From Polyangia bacterium (GTDB lineage Bacteria > Myxococcota_A > Polyangia > Polyangiales > Polyangiaceae), in assembly GCA_030433055.1 (NCBI GenBank), contig JAUILJ010000392.1, positions 1 to 7,386 of the forward strand: DNA of 7,386 bases, given 5' to 3'. Under the pieces are notes generated by a model that did no database searches, had not been told where the DNA came from, and saw nothing but the letters and a program-made list of their open reading frames with translations. Below are positions 1 through 5,229 of this stretch, piece after piece (position 1 is the stretch's first letter; each line of letters starts with the position of its first letter). The position numbers and the translations under genes are program-made.

Positions 1-603
1 GCCCTGGCTGTGGCCGACTAGGAAGAGCTCCGAGTCGCCTTCCGCGAGCCAGGTGGACCATCTGCGTGCGTCTTCCAGGAAGTCGTCTGTGGTGATGTCA
101 TCGATGTCGCCCGGATAGTCGGCGATGCTGCTTGCGCAGTGGGGGTTGTTCTCGGTGAAGCACGTGCGCTTGTCATAGCGAAGCACGCGGAAGCCACGCC
201 TCGCCAGGCCTTGGGCGAGTTCACGCATTGCGGGAACTTCCGTGGGGTAGCGGATCCCTAGGGTTGCCGTGAGGTTTGCGTCGCGATCCGTCGGCCCGGA
301 TCCGCCGATCAACAGCACGCTCGGAGCGCTGTAGCCTGGCGGGGCCACGGGTTCGCTGAGCGTGCCATGTAGGGTGATGCTGCCACTGGCGATCTCGACG
401 TCTCGTTCGGCAAAGTCGCCCGGGGGATAGTCCTCGCAGCCTGCGTGCGTGACGACTTGAAGGCGCGTGCACTGGGGCCGCGGTTGCTCTGCCGGTGGTT
501 CTGCGCTCGGCCTGGGCTCGGCCTCGGGGCTTTCGGCTCCAGAGCAACCCAGCGCTGACAAAAGCACGATCGCGGCCATGAAGATTAATTTTATGAGGTG
601 CAC
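1..603 (-). CDS. Alpha/beta-hydrolase-fold lipoprotein, 3' end cut by window edge
   Basis: Likely a secreted, lipid-anchored serine hydrolase (esterase or peptidase-like); the substrate cannot be read from sequence. The first 201 residues are visible. With the GTG start at 603 the N-terminus is MHLIKLIFMAAIVLLSALGC, a short Lys-containing hydrophobic signal ending in a lipobox with Cys20. The internal ATG at 579 would leave only 12 residues with no positive charge, so GTG fits better, although neither start has a clear ribosome site. A Pro/Glu-rich linker (about 21-43) follows. Then come a strand with GGSGPTDRDAN (100-110), typical of the oxyanion-loop region in this fold, RYDKR (142-146), and GHSQG at 197-201, the nucleophile elbow with Ser199. 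The catalytic acid and His would lie beyond the left edge. Extra Cys residues (45, 56, 148, 156) may form disulfides. The gene is divergent from the FHA-like gene at 811. Confidence 0.85.
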   Translation of the reverse strand, partial: MHLIKLIFMAAIVLLSALGCSGAESPEAEPRPSAEPPAEQPRPQCTRLQVVTHAGCEDYPPGDFAERDVEIASGSITLHGTLSEPVAPPGYSAPSVLLIGGSGPTDRDANLTATLGIRYPTEVPAMRELAQGLARRGFRVLRYDKRTCFTENNPHCASSIADYPGDIDDITTDDFLEDARRWSTWLAEGDSELFLVGHSQG

Positions 604-617
604 GCTTAACTTTATGA
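585..617. repeat. Two 12-bp direct repeats, 21 bp apart, in AT-rich patch
   Basis: TTAATTTTATGA (585-596) and TTAACTTTATGA (606-617) match at 11 of 12 bases. They start 21 bp apart, about two helical turns, so a protein could meet both on the same DNA face. The second copy overlaps the candidate -10 element and the first lies inside the early coding or leader region of the hydrolase gene. An operator role is inference; the repeats themselves are seen directly. Confidence 0.55.
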
Positions 618-639
618 ATATGAACTTCAACAAAGTCAA
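611..639 (-). promoter_or_regulatory. Candidate promoter of the hydrolase lipoprotein gene
   Basis: On the minus strand, TTGACT (634-639) is followed after exactly 17 bases by CATAAA (611-616), a reasonable -35/-10 pair. It sits in a patch that is strikingly AT-rich for this DNA. Transcription would begin near 604, almost on the GTG at 603. That implies either a nearly leaderless message or use of the ATG at 579. Prediction from consensus only. Confidence 0.4.
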
Positions 640-728
640 GTTGGTCGCCCGAGCACCGGGCCTGGGCTCCGGCTAGCTGGTGCCAGTTCCTCGGCACGGA
701 GGTTGTGGAATCGATGGGAGATACAGCC

Positions 729-810
729 GACCGGTTCGAGACCTGCAAGGACGCTCGCGTTTCCATGCGGATGTTTGACGCGGACGGCCCATGAGGAAGT
801 CTATGGAGGC
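729..810 (+). promoter_or_regulatory. Leader/promoter region of FHA-like paralog A, shared with paralog B
   Basis: Ordered blocks match the region before the paralog at 5287. They are GAC-n2-GTTCG-n2-ACCT (729-744), CTCGCGTTTCCATGCGGA (754-771, 15 of 18 bases shared), TTGACG (775-780) and TCTATGGAGGC (800-810, 9 of 11 shared). The 754 block begins 57 bases before ATG 811, exactly as its partner does before ATG 5287. TTGACG resembles a -35 element, but no good -10 follows at normal spacing. The exact function (promoter, operator or RNA leader) is unknown. Confidence 0.5.
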
Positions 811-1596
811 ATGGTGGCGGTCAACGTGGTGGGGCCGGGCGGGGCACAGTGCCGGACGCTCAGTGGACGAATGACGATCGGGAGCAGCGGCAGCTCCGAC
901 CTGATCCTGGATCATCCAGCGGTCGCGGCGCATGCCGTGACGCTCAGCCGAGAGGGCTTCGCGGTGACGGTGGAAGCGCTCGGCGGTGTCGTCGCCTTGA
1001 ACAGCTCGCGGATGCAGGGAGTGCACCGCTTGGATGAGGGGGACGAACTCAAGGTTGGCCCCTATCGCATTCGCGTCAGCCTCTCCTCCGCCGGCTCCCG
1101 CCCAGCGACCCCGGGGAGCCCGGCGGCTCTTCCGGCCCTGGCGAAGCCCAGGTCAAACCCGTCCAGCGCAGGGGCACCGTCACCGTCGAGCGGGCCCCCT
1201 GCGAGCGCGCCTGGTGCGACTTTGAGCGCGGCGCAGGCTCGTGCTCGTGCGCTGATCGATGCGCGAGCCAAGCTCATCTGGGGGGAGCCGCCAGGCTTGG
1301 TGATCAGCGAGTTGCTCCAGGCTGGAGTGCGCCAGGCGGAAGCAACGGCGCTGGTGGCTGAGGTGATCGCGGAGCTTCGCTGGGACGCGCGGCGCCGCGG
1401 GGCCAAGGACCTGATCAAAGGGAGCGTGATCTGCCTGGCGGTCTCCAGTGTGTTCGCGCTGCTCAACAGCGCAGGTTTCATGCGCTTCTGGTCGCTGACC
1501 ATCGTGCTCTTGGCTGCCGGTGCGCCCGGTGTGATCGCGATCGTGGTCGGTGGCTATCGCCTGCTTCTGGCTCCGCCGCTGTACTACAAGCCTTGA
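811..1596 (+). CDS. Degenerate-FHA, two-TM membrane protein, paralog A
   Basis: Protein of 261 residues, function not established. Residues about 1-92 resemble an FHA domain: TIGSSGSSDLIL (22-33), HPAV (35-38), ALN (62-64), and EGDELKVGPYRI (76-87). The usual phosphothreonine-binding Arg after IG is Ser25, and the SxxH signature is absent, so classical phosphopeptide binding is doubtful. A Pro/Ser/Ala linker (about 93-138) leads to a charged helical segment (about 140-196: LIWGE, AGVRQAEA, VIAELR) and two hydrophobic helices (about 204-220 and 228-248) near the C-terminus. The FHA part and linker are therefore probably cytoplasmic. The frame stays open up to an ATG at 703. The ATG at 811 is chosen because its N-terminus MVAVNVVGP aligns with MAAVALKISGP of the paralog, and because the paralog has a stop codon in the equivalent upstream frame. 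GGAGG ends one base before 811, so GTG 814 is also possible. Confidence 0.85.
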   Translation: MVAVNVVGPGGAQCRTLSGRMTIGSSGSSDLILDHPAVAAHAVTLSREGFAVTVEALGGVVALNSSRMQGVHRLDEGDELKVGPYRIRVSLSSAGSRPATPGSPAALPALAKPRSNPSSAGAPSPSSGPPASAPGATLSAAQARARALIDARAKLIWGEPPGLVISELLQAGVRQAEATALVAEVIAELRWDARRRGAKDLIKGSVICLAVSSVFALLNSAGFMRFWSLTIVLLAAGAPGVIAIVVGGYRLLLAPPLYYKP

Positions 1597-1673
1597 TGGC
1601 CGAGCGCCGGGAAGGCAGGCGGACGGCGGACGCTGCTAGACGCTTGGGTGCGAGTCGGTGCTGGCCTCAGTAC

Positions 1674-2129
1674 TCACTCGGGTGTCAGAGGCACCGTGAC
1701 GTAGCCCGCGTGGCCTGGGAGGCCTCCCATGGGGCCTTGTGGGGACACCGCCTGTCGGCCGCAACCGTCCGTGTAGATTCGAATGTTCACTACACCGGCC
1801 GAGTACCCTTGAGCGTATACTTCCAGGCGGAAATTCCCGCGGTCTTCGACATCGATGTTCTCGAACTCTTGCAGGCCGTCGCACGGCGTCGCAAAGACAC
1901 CGCCAACGCCGAGGCTCTGAAGACGGTCGCTGAACAGGCCCGTGTTGTAGTCACAGACTGGCTCGAGGGTGACCGCGTCCACTGCGAGGATGCCTCCGAG
2001 CTGGGTGCCCGAGTCGGTGCAGTCGGCTGGGTCGTTCGAAGCGCTGCAGCCGACGAGGGAAAGCAGGGCCGTTGAAACCAGCAGACCCAGTGAGAGGAGT
2101 GATCCCGATGGGAGCAGCAGGCGCATCAT
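1674..2129 (-). CDS. Lipoprotein with carboxypeptidase-regulatory-like domain
   Basis: Small exported lipoprotein of 151 residues. MMRLLLPSGSLLSLGLLV and the following hydrophobic run end in a lipobox L-V-G-C with Cys28. The remainder fits the beta-sandwich pattern of carboxypeptidase-regulatory-like domains: GGILAVDAVTLEPVCD (45-60) for the 'D..tg.pv.d' strand, then GNFRLEVYAQGYSAG (98-112) for the 'G.f.l.v.a.GY' motif, and a C-terminal strand YVTVPL. Cysteines at 37, 59, 83 and 123 could pair as two disulfides. Such domains usually act as structural or binding modules rather than enzymes; no catalytic residues are evident. Tandem ATG codons start the gene, and the purine-rich stretch upstream is only a weak ribosome site. 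It converges with paralog A across 77 bases and diverges from the small membrane protein at 2331. The opposite-strand frame is open but has no protein-like features. Confidence 0.82.
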   Translation of the reverse strand: MMRLLLPSGSLLSLGLLVSTALLSLVGCSASNDPADCTDSGTQLGGILAVDAVTLEPVCDYNTGLFSDRLQSLGVGGVFATPCDGLQEFENIDVEDRGNFRLEVYAQGYSAGVVNIRIYTDGCGRQAVSPQGPMGGLPGHAGYVTVPLTPE

Positions 2130-2196
2130 GCTAGTTTAGCCGTCTTCGTCGCCGCATGATCGCACGGCGTGAACCAAGTAGGCTCGAAACGGAGAG

Positions 2197-2226
2197 GCGA
2201 CCGCGAGGTCGCACGCTGGAACCAGC
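2197..2226. repeat. Two adjacent inverted repeats in divergent intergenic region
   Basis: GCGACC-gcga-GGTCGC (2197-2212) is a perfect six-base stem with a GCGA tetraloop. Three bases later GCTGG-aa-CCAGC (2215-2226) is a second perfect dyad. They lie between the divergent genes starting at 2129 (minus) and 2331 (plus). They could be operator sites or leader RNA structure; the sequence alone does not say which. The rest of 2130-2330 shows no convincing promoter. Confidence 0.35.
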
Positions 2227-2330
2227 TTGATTCGTTTGAACTCACCCCAAGAAAACTGGACCCGGGGGAACGATGAGCCGTCGATCATTTCACTCTGGCG
2301 GCCCGGCCACATTGGGCATGACGAGGAACG

Positions 2331-2501
2331 ATGAGTCAGGAACGCAGCTTCGCCGACCGCGTGAAGACAATGCCCGTCGGATTGCTCACAGGCCTCGTGC
2401 TGATGCACTACGTGTTCGGCTACGGTTGGCTGTTCAGCTTGGGATTTGGCGTAATGATGAGCATCGGTGTGGCGTTCGGTAGCGCGAAGCTGGGGCACTA
2501 G
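2331..2501 (+). CDS. Small membrane protein, 56 residues
   Basis: Short ORF, function unknown. It begins with a hydrophilic, charged stretch MSQERSFADRVKTMP and then holds one long hydrophobic region (about 16-50: GLLTGLVLMHYVFGYGWLF and following residues), enough for one or two membrane passes, before the tail SAKLGH. ATG 2331 is preceded by GAGGAA (2323-2328) at suitable spacing, the best ribosome site in the window. Third codon positions are mostly G/C, as in the neighbours. The competing frame starting at 2273 encodes an Arg-rich, low-complexity product and looks like a shadow. By size and composition it resembles small single-domain inner membrane proteins; I do not recognise a family. 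It is separated by 228 bases from the next plus-strand gene, so co-transcription is uncertain. Confidence 0.65.
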   Translation: MSQERSFADRVKTMPVGLLTGLVLMHYVFGYGWLFSLGFGVMMSIGVAFGSAKLGH

Positions 2502-2688
2502 CTCGAAACCGGAACCATGGATCGACGCCTTACGCGGGCACCGCGCGGCCCTGAGGCTCGATCCGAGCGTAGACCGGCCCGCTGGCCCGTCAACGGAATG
2601 CTTTAGGCCTCAAGTATTGGGCCGCTCTCCAGGGGACTGAACGGGCAACGGTTTCGACCAGTTGCGCGCTCGGCGGGGAGGCTGCTCG

Positions 2689-2715
2689 GGCGCCTGGAGT
2701 GTTGCTCGAGGCGCC
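2689..2715. repeat. GGCGCC repeat pair upstream of BamE-like gene
   Basis: The self-complementary hexamer GGCGCC occurs at 2689-2694 and 2710-2715, each preceded by TGCTCG (TGCTCGGGCGCC and TGCTCGAGGCGCC). It is thus an imperfect 12-13 bp direct repeat about 21 bp apart, ending 14 bases before the start codon at 2730. It could be a regulator site or a hairpin masking the translation start. The motif is GC-rich and simple, so chance is possible. Confidence 0.3.
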
Positions 2716-2729
2716 GGTAACCTGGATGA

Positions 2730-3056
2730 ATGGGGAAGCCAGTGATCATCCTGGGGGTCGCGGTGCTGCTGCTGTTGGTGGGGCTCGGGATCTACATGAA
2801 GGCGTCGAAGCCCTTGGAGGTCGACGTGATCACGAAGAAGAACACCTACTGCACGGTGCGCGAGGGCGACACTCGAAGCGAGGTGAGAAAGCGCTGCGGA
2901 AATCCTTGCCGTGAAGGCGTGAGCATGCGCGGTGGGCGCTGTGAAGGCGACAACTGCAAGGTCTGTGACATGTACGGTGTCACCGCGGTCTGCTACCTGA
3001 ACGGCGTCGCCGAGAGCGCCGAGCAGCACACGAACCACGGTTGCACCTGGTTCTGA
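2730..3056 (+). CDS. Membrane-anchored, Cys-rich BamE/SmpA-like protein
   Basis: Protein of 108 residues. An N-terminal signal anchor (GKPVIILGVAVLLLLVGLGI, 2-21) has no lipobox and no obvious cleavage site, followed by an exported domain. TVREGDTRSEVRKRCGNPC (42-60) matches the 'i..G.t..eV...lG.P' helix-turn of the SmpA/OmlA/BamE fold. VCYLNGVAESA (87-97) fits the later beta-strand that usually reads 'v.F.nG.v..v'. The region between is shorter than in BamE and contains eight cysteines in total (41, 56, 60, 71, 76, 79, 88, 105). This is an unusual density, suggesting four disulfides or a metal site, with CEGDNCKVC (71-79) as the tightest cluster. A true BamE role in outer membrane assembly is unlikely given the missing lipid anchor; BamE-like domains also occur in unrelated envelope proteins. 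The start ATG has only a weak ribosome site. Confidence 0.7.
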   Translation: MGKPVIILGVAVLLLLVGLGIYMKASKPLEVDVITKKNTYCTVREGDTRSEVRKRCGNPCREGVSMRGGRCEGDNCKVCDMYGVTAVCYLNGVAESAEQHTNHGCTWF

Positions 3057-3070
3057 GCAACCCGTCAATC

Positions 3071-3110
3071 GGTTCGAGGGTTACCCGTGGGCTGTCGTTG
3101 AACCACCTCG
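3071..3110. terminator. Possible stem-loop after the BamE-like gene
   Basis: Just downstream of the stop at 3056, GGTTC (3071-3075) can pair with GAACC (3100-3104), or alternatively CGAGG (3075-3079) with CCTCG (3106-3110). GGGT-T-ACCC (3078-3086) lies inside. There is no T-tract directly after, so intrinsic termination is uncertain. Confidence 0.25.
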
Positions 3111-3130
3111 ATTCCCCTCTCGCTTGTTTT

Positions 3131-3138
3131 GGGGGGGG
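3131..3138. repeat. Run of eight G upstream of the beta-helix lipoprotein
   Basis: Eight consecutive G bases preceded by TTTT, in the region between the BamE-like gene and the lipoprotein start at 3250. Such runs are prone to slippage. This one is the longest homopolymer I noticed in the window and sits about 112 bases before the start codon, in reach of a promoter or leader. A switching role is only a possibility. Confidence 0.6.
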
Positions 3139-3249
3139 AGGTCCGGTGTTTGGAGCCAAATTGGATCCCGTACGGATACGATTCGCACGGCGTTCGACGG
3201 GGAGCGCGGTTCTGACGCAGCGGGCTCGAAGGCGTGGCAGACTGTGGCC

Positions 3250-4470
3250 ATGGGCGTCGCCAAGAGCTGGGTCATCGTTTGGTGCTTCGTAGTCGCTGGT
3301 TGTGGGAGCGATGGTGGCTCGGGCCCTGCAGGAGCAGGCGGCTCCGGGGGTAGTGGTGGATCTGCAGGCACCGGCGGAAGCGGCGGCTCCATTTCGTCTG
3401 GAGGAGCGAGCTCTGGTGGTGCCGGTGGGATGAACTCCGGCGGTACCGCGGGGCAAGGCGGCAGCTCCGGCGCTGCGGGTAACGCGGGCGCTGGGGGCGG
3501 TAGTGGCAGCGCGGGGTCTGCGGGCGCTGGTGGCGCTGGTGGCGCGCCGAGCTGCAGCCTGGTGGACTCGGGCCCAGTCAAAGCGACACAAGACAACCAG
3601 GTCATCGAGGGGCTGCGCATCACCTCGACCAGTGGCCCCGCGATTGATGTGGATGGGCACGCCGGCGTGGTGGTTCGCAACGTGGAGATCCTCCACGCGG
3701 GAGGCGTCGGCATCCGTGTGGCCAACTCCGACGACGTGACGCTGGATCACGTCTCCATCGAGTACACCGGCGCGCCGGTGATGGGGGCCAACAGCTCTTC
3801 TGATCTGTTGAACATCAGTTGTTATCAGTCCGCGCGCCTCAGCGTGACGGGAGCCCGGCTCACCCGAGGCTCCAGCGGGATCTACCTCCAGTCGTGCCCC
3901 GACTCGGAGCTCAGCTTCATCGAGGGCCACGACTTTCGAGGACCGTTTCCGCGAGGACAGGTCGTGCAATGGAACGCCTCGGACAACGGAGTCTTGGAGG
4001 ACTTCTCGGTGGAGAACCCCGCGGGGTCTTGGCCCGAGGACAACGTGAACGTCTACAAATCCCTCAACGCCACGATCCGACGTGGCCTGGTGGACGGCAA
4101 CAATTCTCCGTCGGGCGTTGGCGTGATCTTCGATGGGGACACGAGCACCGGGCGAGTGGAGGACGTGGACGCCATCCGAATGGGCAACGGCTGCTTCTCG
4201 AACTACGCGGGGGCTGATGGCAACGTCTTCTTGCGCACGCGTTGCCGTGAGAATGTCTGCTCCGATCAGGGGCGGGGACTGCCGTCGTCCAACGCCTTGA
4301 TGTGGGCTGGCAAGCCAGGCCAGTCTCAGATCCGCATCGAGCAGTCGAAGTACTACGCCTCTTGCAACGGCAACCTGGTGTGGCCAAACGCATCGTTCGC
4401 GGTGGTTGAGCTCAGCGAGGAAGACTTCACGCTGCGTAGCCCGATCCGCGTCGACTTCTGCTGGGAGTAA
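3250..4470 (+). CDS. Surface lipoprotein: Gly/Ser/Ala linker plus right-handed beta-helix
   Basis: Protein of 406 residues. MGVAKSWVIVWCFVVAGC is a lipoprotein signal with lipobox V-A-G-C and Cys18. Residues 19-100 form a linker almost wholly of Gly, Ser and Ala, a common spacer in myxobacterial exported proteins. From about 103 on, repeated short strands (VIEGLRITS, VVVRNVEILH, VTLDHVSIEY, LSVTGARLTR, GVLEDFSVEN, ATIRRGLVDG) give the rung pattern of a right-handed parallel beta-helix, the pectate-lyase-like fold. No lyase catalytic Arg/Lys set could be assigned, so enzyme activity is open; binding or polysaccharide modification is equally possible. Cysteines at 102, 191, 216, 315, 332, 337, 372 and 404 may form disulfides. 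The frame is open back to 3124, but that extension precedes the signal peptide and is unlikely to be translated. The start lacks a clear ribosome site. It converges with the TetR gene. Confidence 0.85.
   Translation: MGVAKSWVIVWCFVVAGCGSDGGSGPAGAGGSGGSGGSAGTGGSGGSISSGGASSGGAGGMNSGGTAGQGGSSGAAGNAGAGGGSGSAGSAGAGGAGGAPSCSLVDSGPVKATQDNQVIEGLRITSTSGPAIDVDGHAGVVVRNVEILHAGGVGIRVANSDDVTLDHVSIEYTGAPVMGANSSSDLLNISCYQSARLSVTGARLTRGSSGIYLQSCPDSELSFIEGHDFRGPFPRGQVVQWNASDNGVLEDFSVENPAGSWPEDNVNVYKSLNATIRRGLVDGNNSPSGVGVIFDGDTSTGRVEDVDAIRMGNGCFSNYAGADGNVFLRTRCRENVCSDQGRGLPSSNALMWAGKPGQSQIRIEQSKYYASCNGNLVWPNASFAVVELSEEDFTLRSPIRVDFCWE
3304..3549 (+). repeat. Low-complexity GGC/GGT/GCG/AGC-rich tract encoding the Gly/Ser/Ala linker
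   Basis: This 246-base stretch uses mostly Gly, Ser and Ala codons in short irregular repeats such as GGSGGSGG and GAGGAGG. It codes for the flexible spacer between the lipid anchor and the beta-helix. The repeats are degenerate at the DNA level. Such tracts vary in length between strains by slippage or recombination, which could be tested here. It also generates long false open frames on the minus strand. Confidence 0.75.
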
Positions 4471-4496
4471 CTCACCTGGCGGCGCCGCTATCCAGC

Positions 4497-4509
4497 CTCA
4501 GCACCTGAG
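4497..4509. terminator. Short hairpin in the convergent gap between beta-helix and TetR genes
   Basis: CTCAG-cac-CTGAG (4497-4509) is a perfect five-base stem with a three-base loop, and a perfect 10-bp dyad GCGGCGCCGC lies just before it. The 56-base gap joins two gene ends, where a bidirectional terminator would be expected. The stem is short and lacks a T-tract, so the call is weak. Confidence 0.22.
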
Positions 4510-4526
4510 CGAGGTACGCTGCCAAC

Positions 4527-5123
4527 CTACTGCTGCGCGCCGAGCATCAGCACGGCGAGGTTCACCAGGTGCTGTTCGATGCGGTTGTGAGCCTCTTCCA
4601 GCGAGCTCGCCCCAGTGAACAACACCAGGTCGTCTTCGCTGAGGCAAACGTAGCGCACCGCAGCGAAGACCAGCGACTGGATCTTGAGCCAGGTGTCCGT
4701 ACCCACCGCGGCGGCCACGTTGCGCATCATGTTTCGGTGGTGATTGTCTCGTCGCTGCTCCGTGTGCCCGCCGTGCTCGGCCAACCTGGAGAGCTGCAAG
4801 AGCAAGATCGGCCGCTCGGCGATCGCAAAGCGATACAGCTCCCGCGCCGCCTCTGCCGCGACCTCGGTCGGGGTCGACTCCGAGAGGCGCTGCATGTGCT
4901 TCTGCGCTAGCGCGCGCATGCGGTCGTAGTGACCGTCGAGGCACGCCTCACACAGCGCGTCGAGGGAGGGGAAGTAGTAGCTCACCGTCCCGGTGCTGAG
5001 GTTCACCTTGCGAGCCACCCCGCGAAGCGAGAGCGCGCTGGGTCCACTCTCCCCGACGATTGACATGGCGGCGCCGAGGATGGCCTCCTGAGTTGCCGCC
5101 GGGTCAGCGTTCTTGGGCCGCAC
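4527..5123 (-). CDS. TetR-family transcriptional regulator
   Basis: DNA-binding repressor-type protein of 198 residues, the normal family length. The N-terminal domain shows helix 1 (TQEAILGAAMSIVGESG, 11-27) and the helix-turn-helix with the recognition helix, ALSLRGVARKVNLSTGTVSYYF (30-51), followed by the family's typical SLDAL. The C-terminal ligand and dimerisation domain (about 60-198) is all-helical and not diagnostic of a ligand. The start is GTG at 5123: a TGA lies directly before it in frame and the next ATG would delete helix 1. There is no Shine-Dalgarno sequence upstream, so a leaderless message is possible. It is divergent from FHA-like paralog B with 163 bases between starts, the classical arrangement for a TetR regulator and its target. 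Target and ligand are inferred, not known. Confidence 0.92.
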   Translation of the reverse strand: MRPKNADPAATQEAILGAAMSIVGESGPSALSLRGVARKVNLSTGTVSYYFPSLDALCEACLDGHYDRMRALAQKHMQRLSESTPTEVAAEAARELYRFAIAERPILLLQLSRLAEHGGHTEQRRDNHHRNMMRNVAAAVGTDTWLKIQSLVFAAVRYVCLSEDDLVLFTGASSLEEAHNRIEQHLVNLAVLMLGAQQ

Positions 5124-5183
5124 TCAGGAGATGGTACTCGGTTCTTTGCGGCTTGAGGCGCATCTCTTGGGCGCCGGGGTAGT

Positions 5184-5199
5184 GTGTGACAGTTCGCAC
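5184..5199. promoter_or_regulatory. Candidate operator, imperfect palindrome between TetR and paralog B
   Basis: GTGTGA-cagt-TCGCAC pairs at five of six positions in each arm (one mismatch), a size and form usual for TetR-family operators. It lies 61-76 bases inside the divergent intergenic region from the TetR start. It overlaps the block GAC-n1-GTTCG-n1-ACCT (5188-5201) that is also found upstream of paralog A (729-744). It is the best dyad I found between the two genes, but the assignment is inference. Confidence 0.35.
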
Positions 5200-5229
5200 C
5201 TTGCCCTCGTCAGGGGCGCGATCGTGTTT

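Noticed and set aside
221..766. Minus-strand frame over the hydrolase gene and its promoter
   Set aside because: The adjacent frame encodes a lipoprotein signal and the GHSQG elbow; this one is Arg-rich with no motif.
703..810. Longer N-terminus for paralog A from ATG 703
   Set aside because: The extension has no counterpart in paralog B, where the matching region contains an in-frame TGA, and it overlays the conserved non-coding blocks.
1597..1673. Possible terminator between paralog A and the convergent lipoprotein
   Set aside because: Only short, unconvincing pairings were found in this 77-base gap.
1593..2075. Plus-strand frame starting just before the end of paralog A
   Set aside because: Antisense to a clear lipoprotein with signal peptide and CarboxypepD-like motifs; the product has no recognisable features.
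2267..2335. GGAACGATGAG repeated at about 2268 and 2325
   Set aside because: An 11-mer match in 7.4 kb is expected several times by chance; only the second copy supports a real start codon.
2517..2606. 29-residue ORF from ATG 2517 to TAG 2604
   Set aside because: Arg/Pro-rich, no good ribosome site, no membrane or motif content; most likely chance.
3068..3090. GGTTCGAGGG resembling a tRNA T-loop
   Set aside because: No flanking acceptor, anticodon or D-arm pairing can be built around it.
2980..3969. Long minus-strand open frame (329 codons) opposite the beta-helix lipoprotein
   Set aside because: Its product is Arg/Ala-rich low complexity created by the Gly/Ser linker and GC bias. The plus strand has a signal peptide, lipobox and beta-helix pattern.
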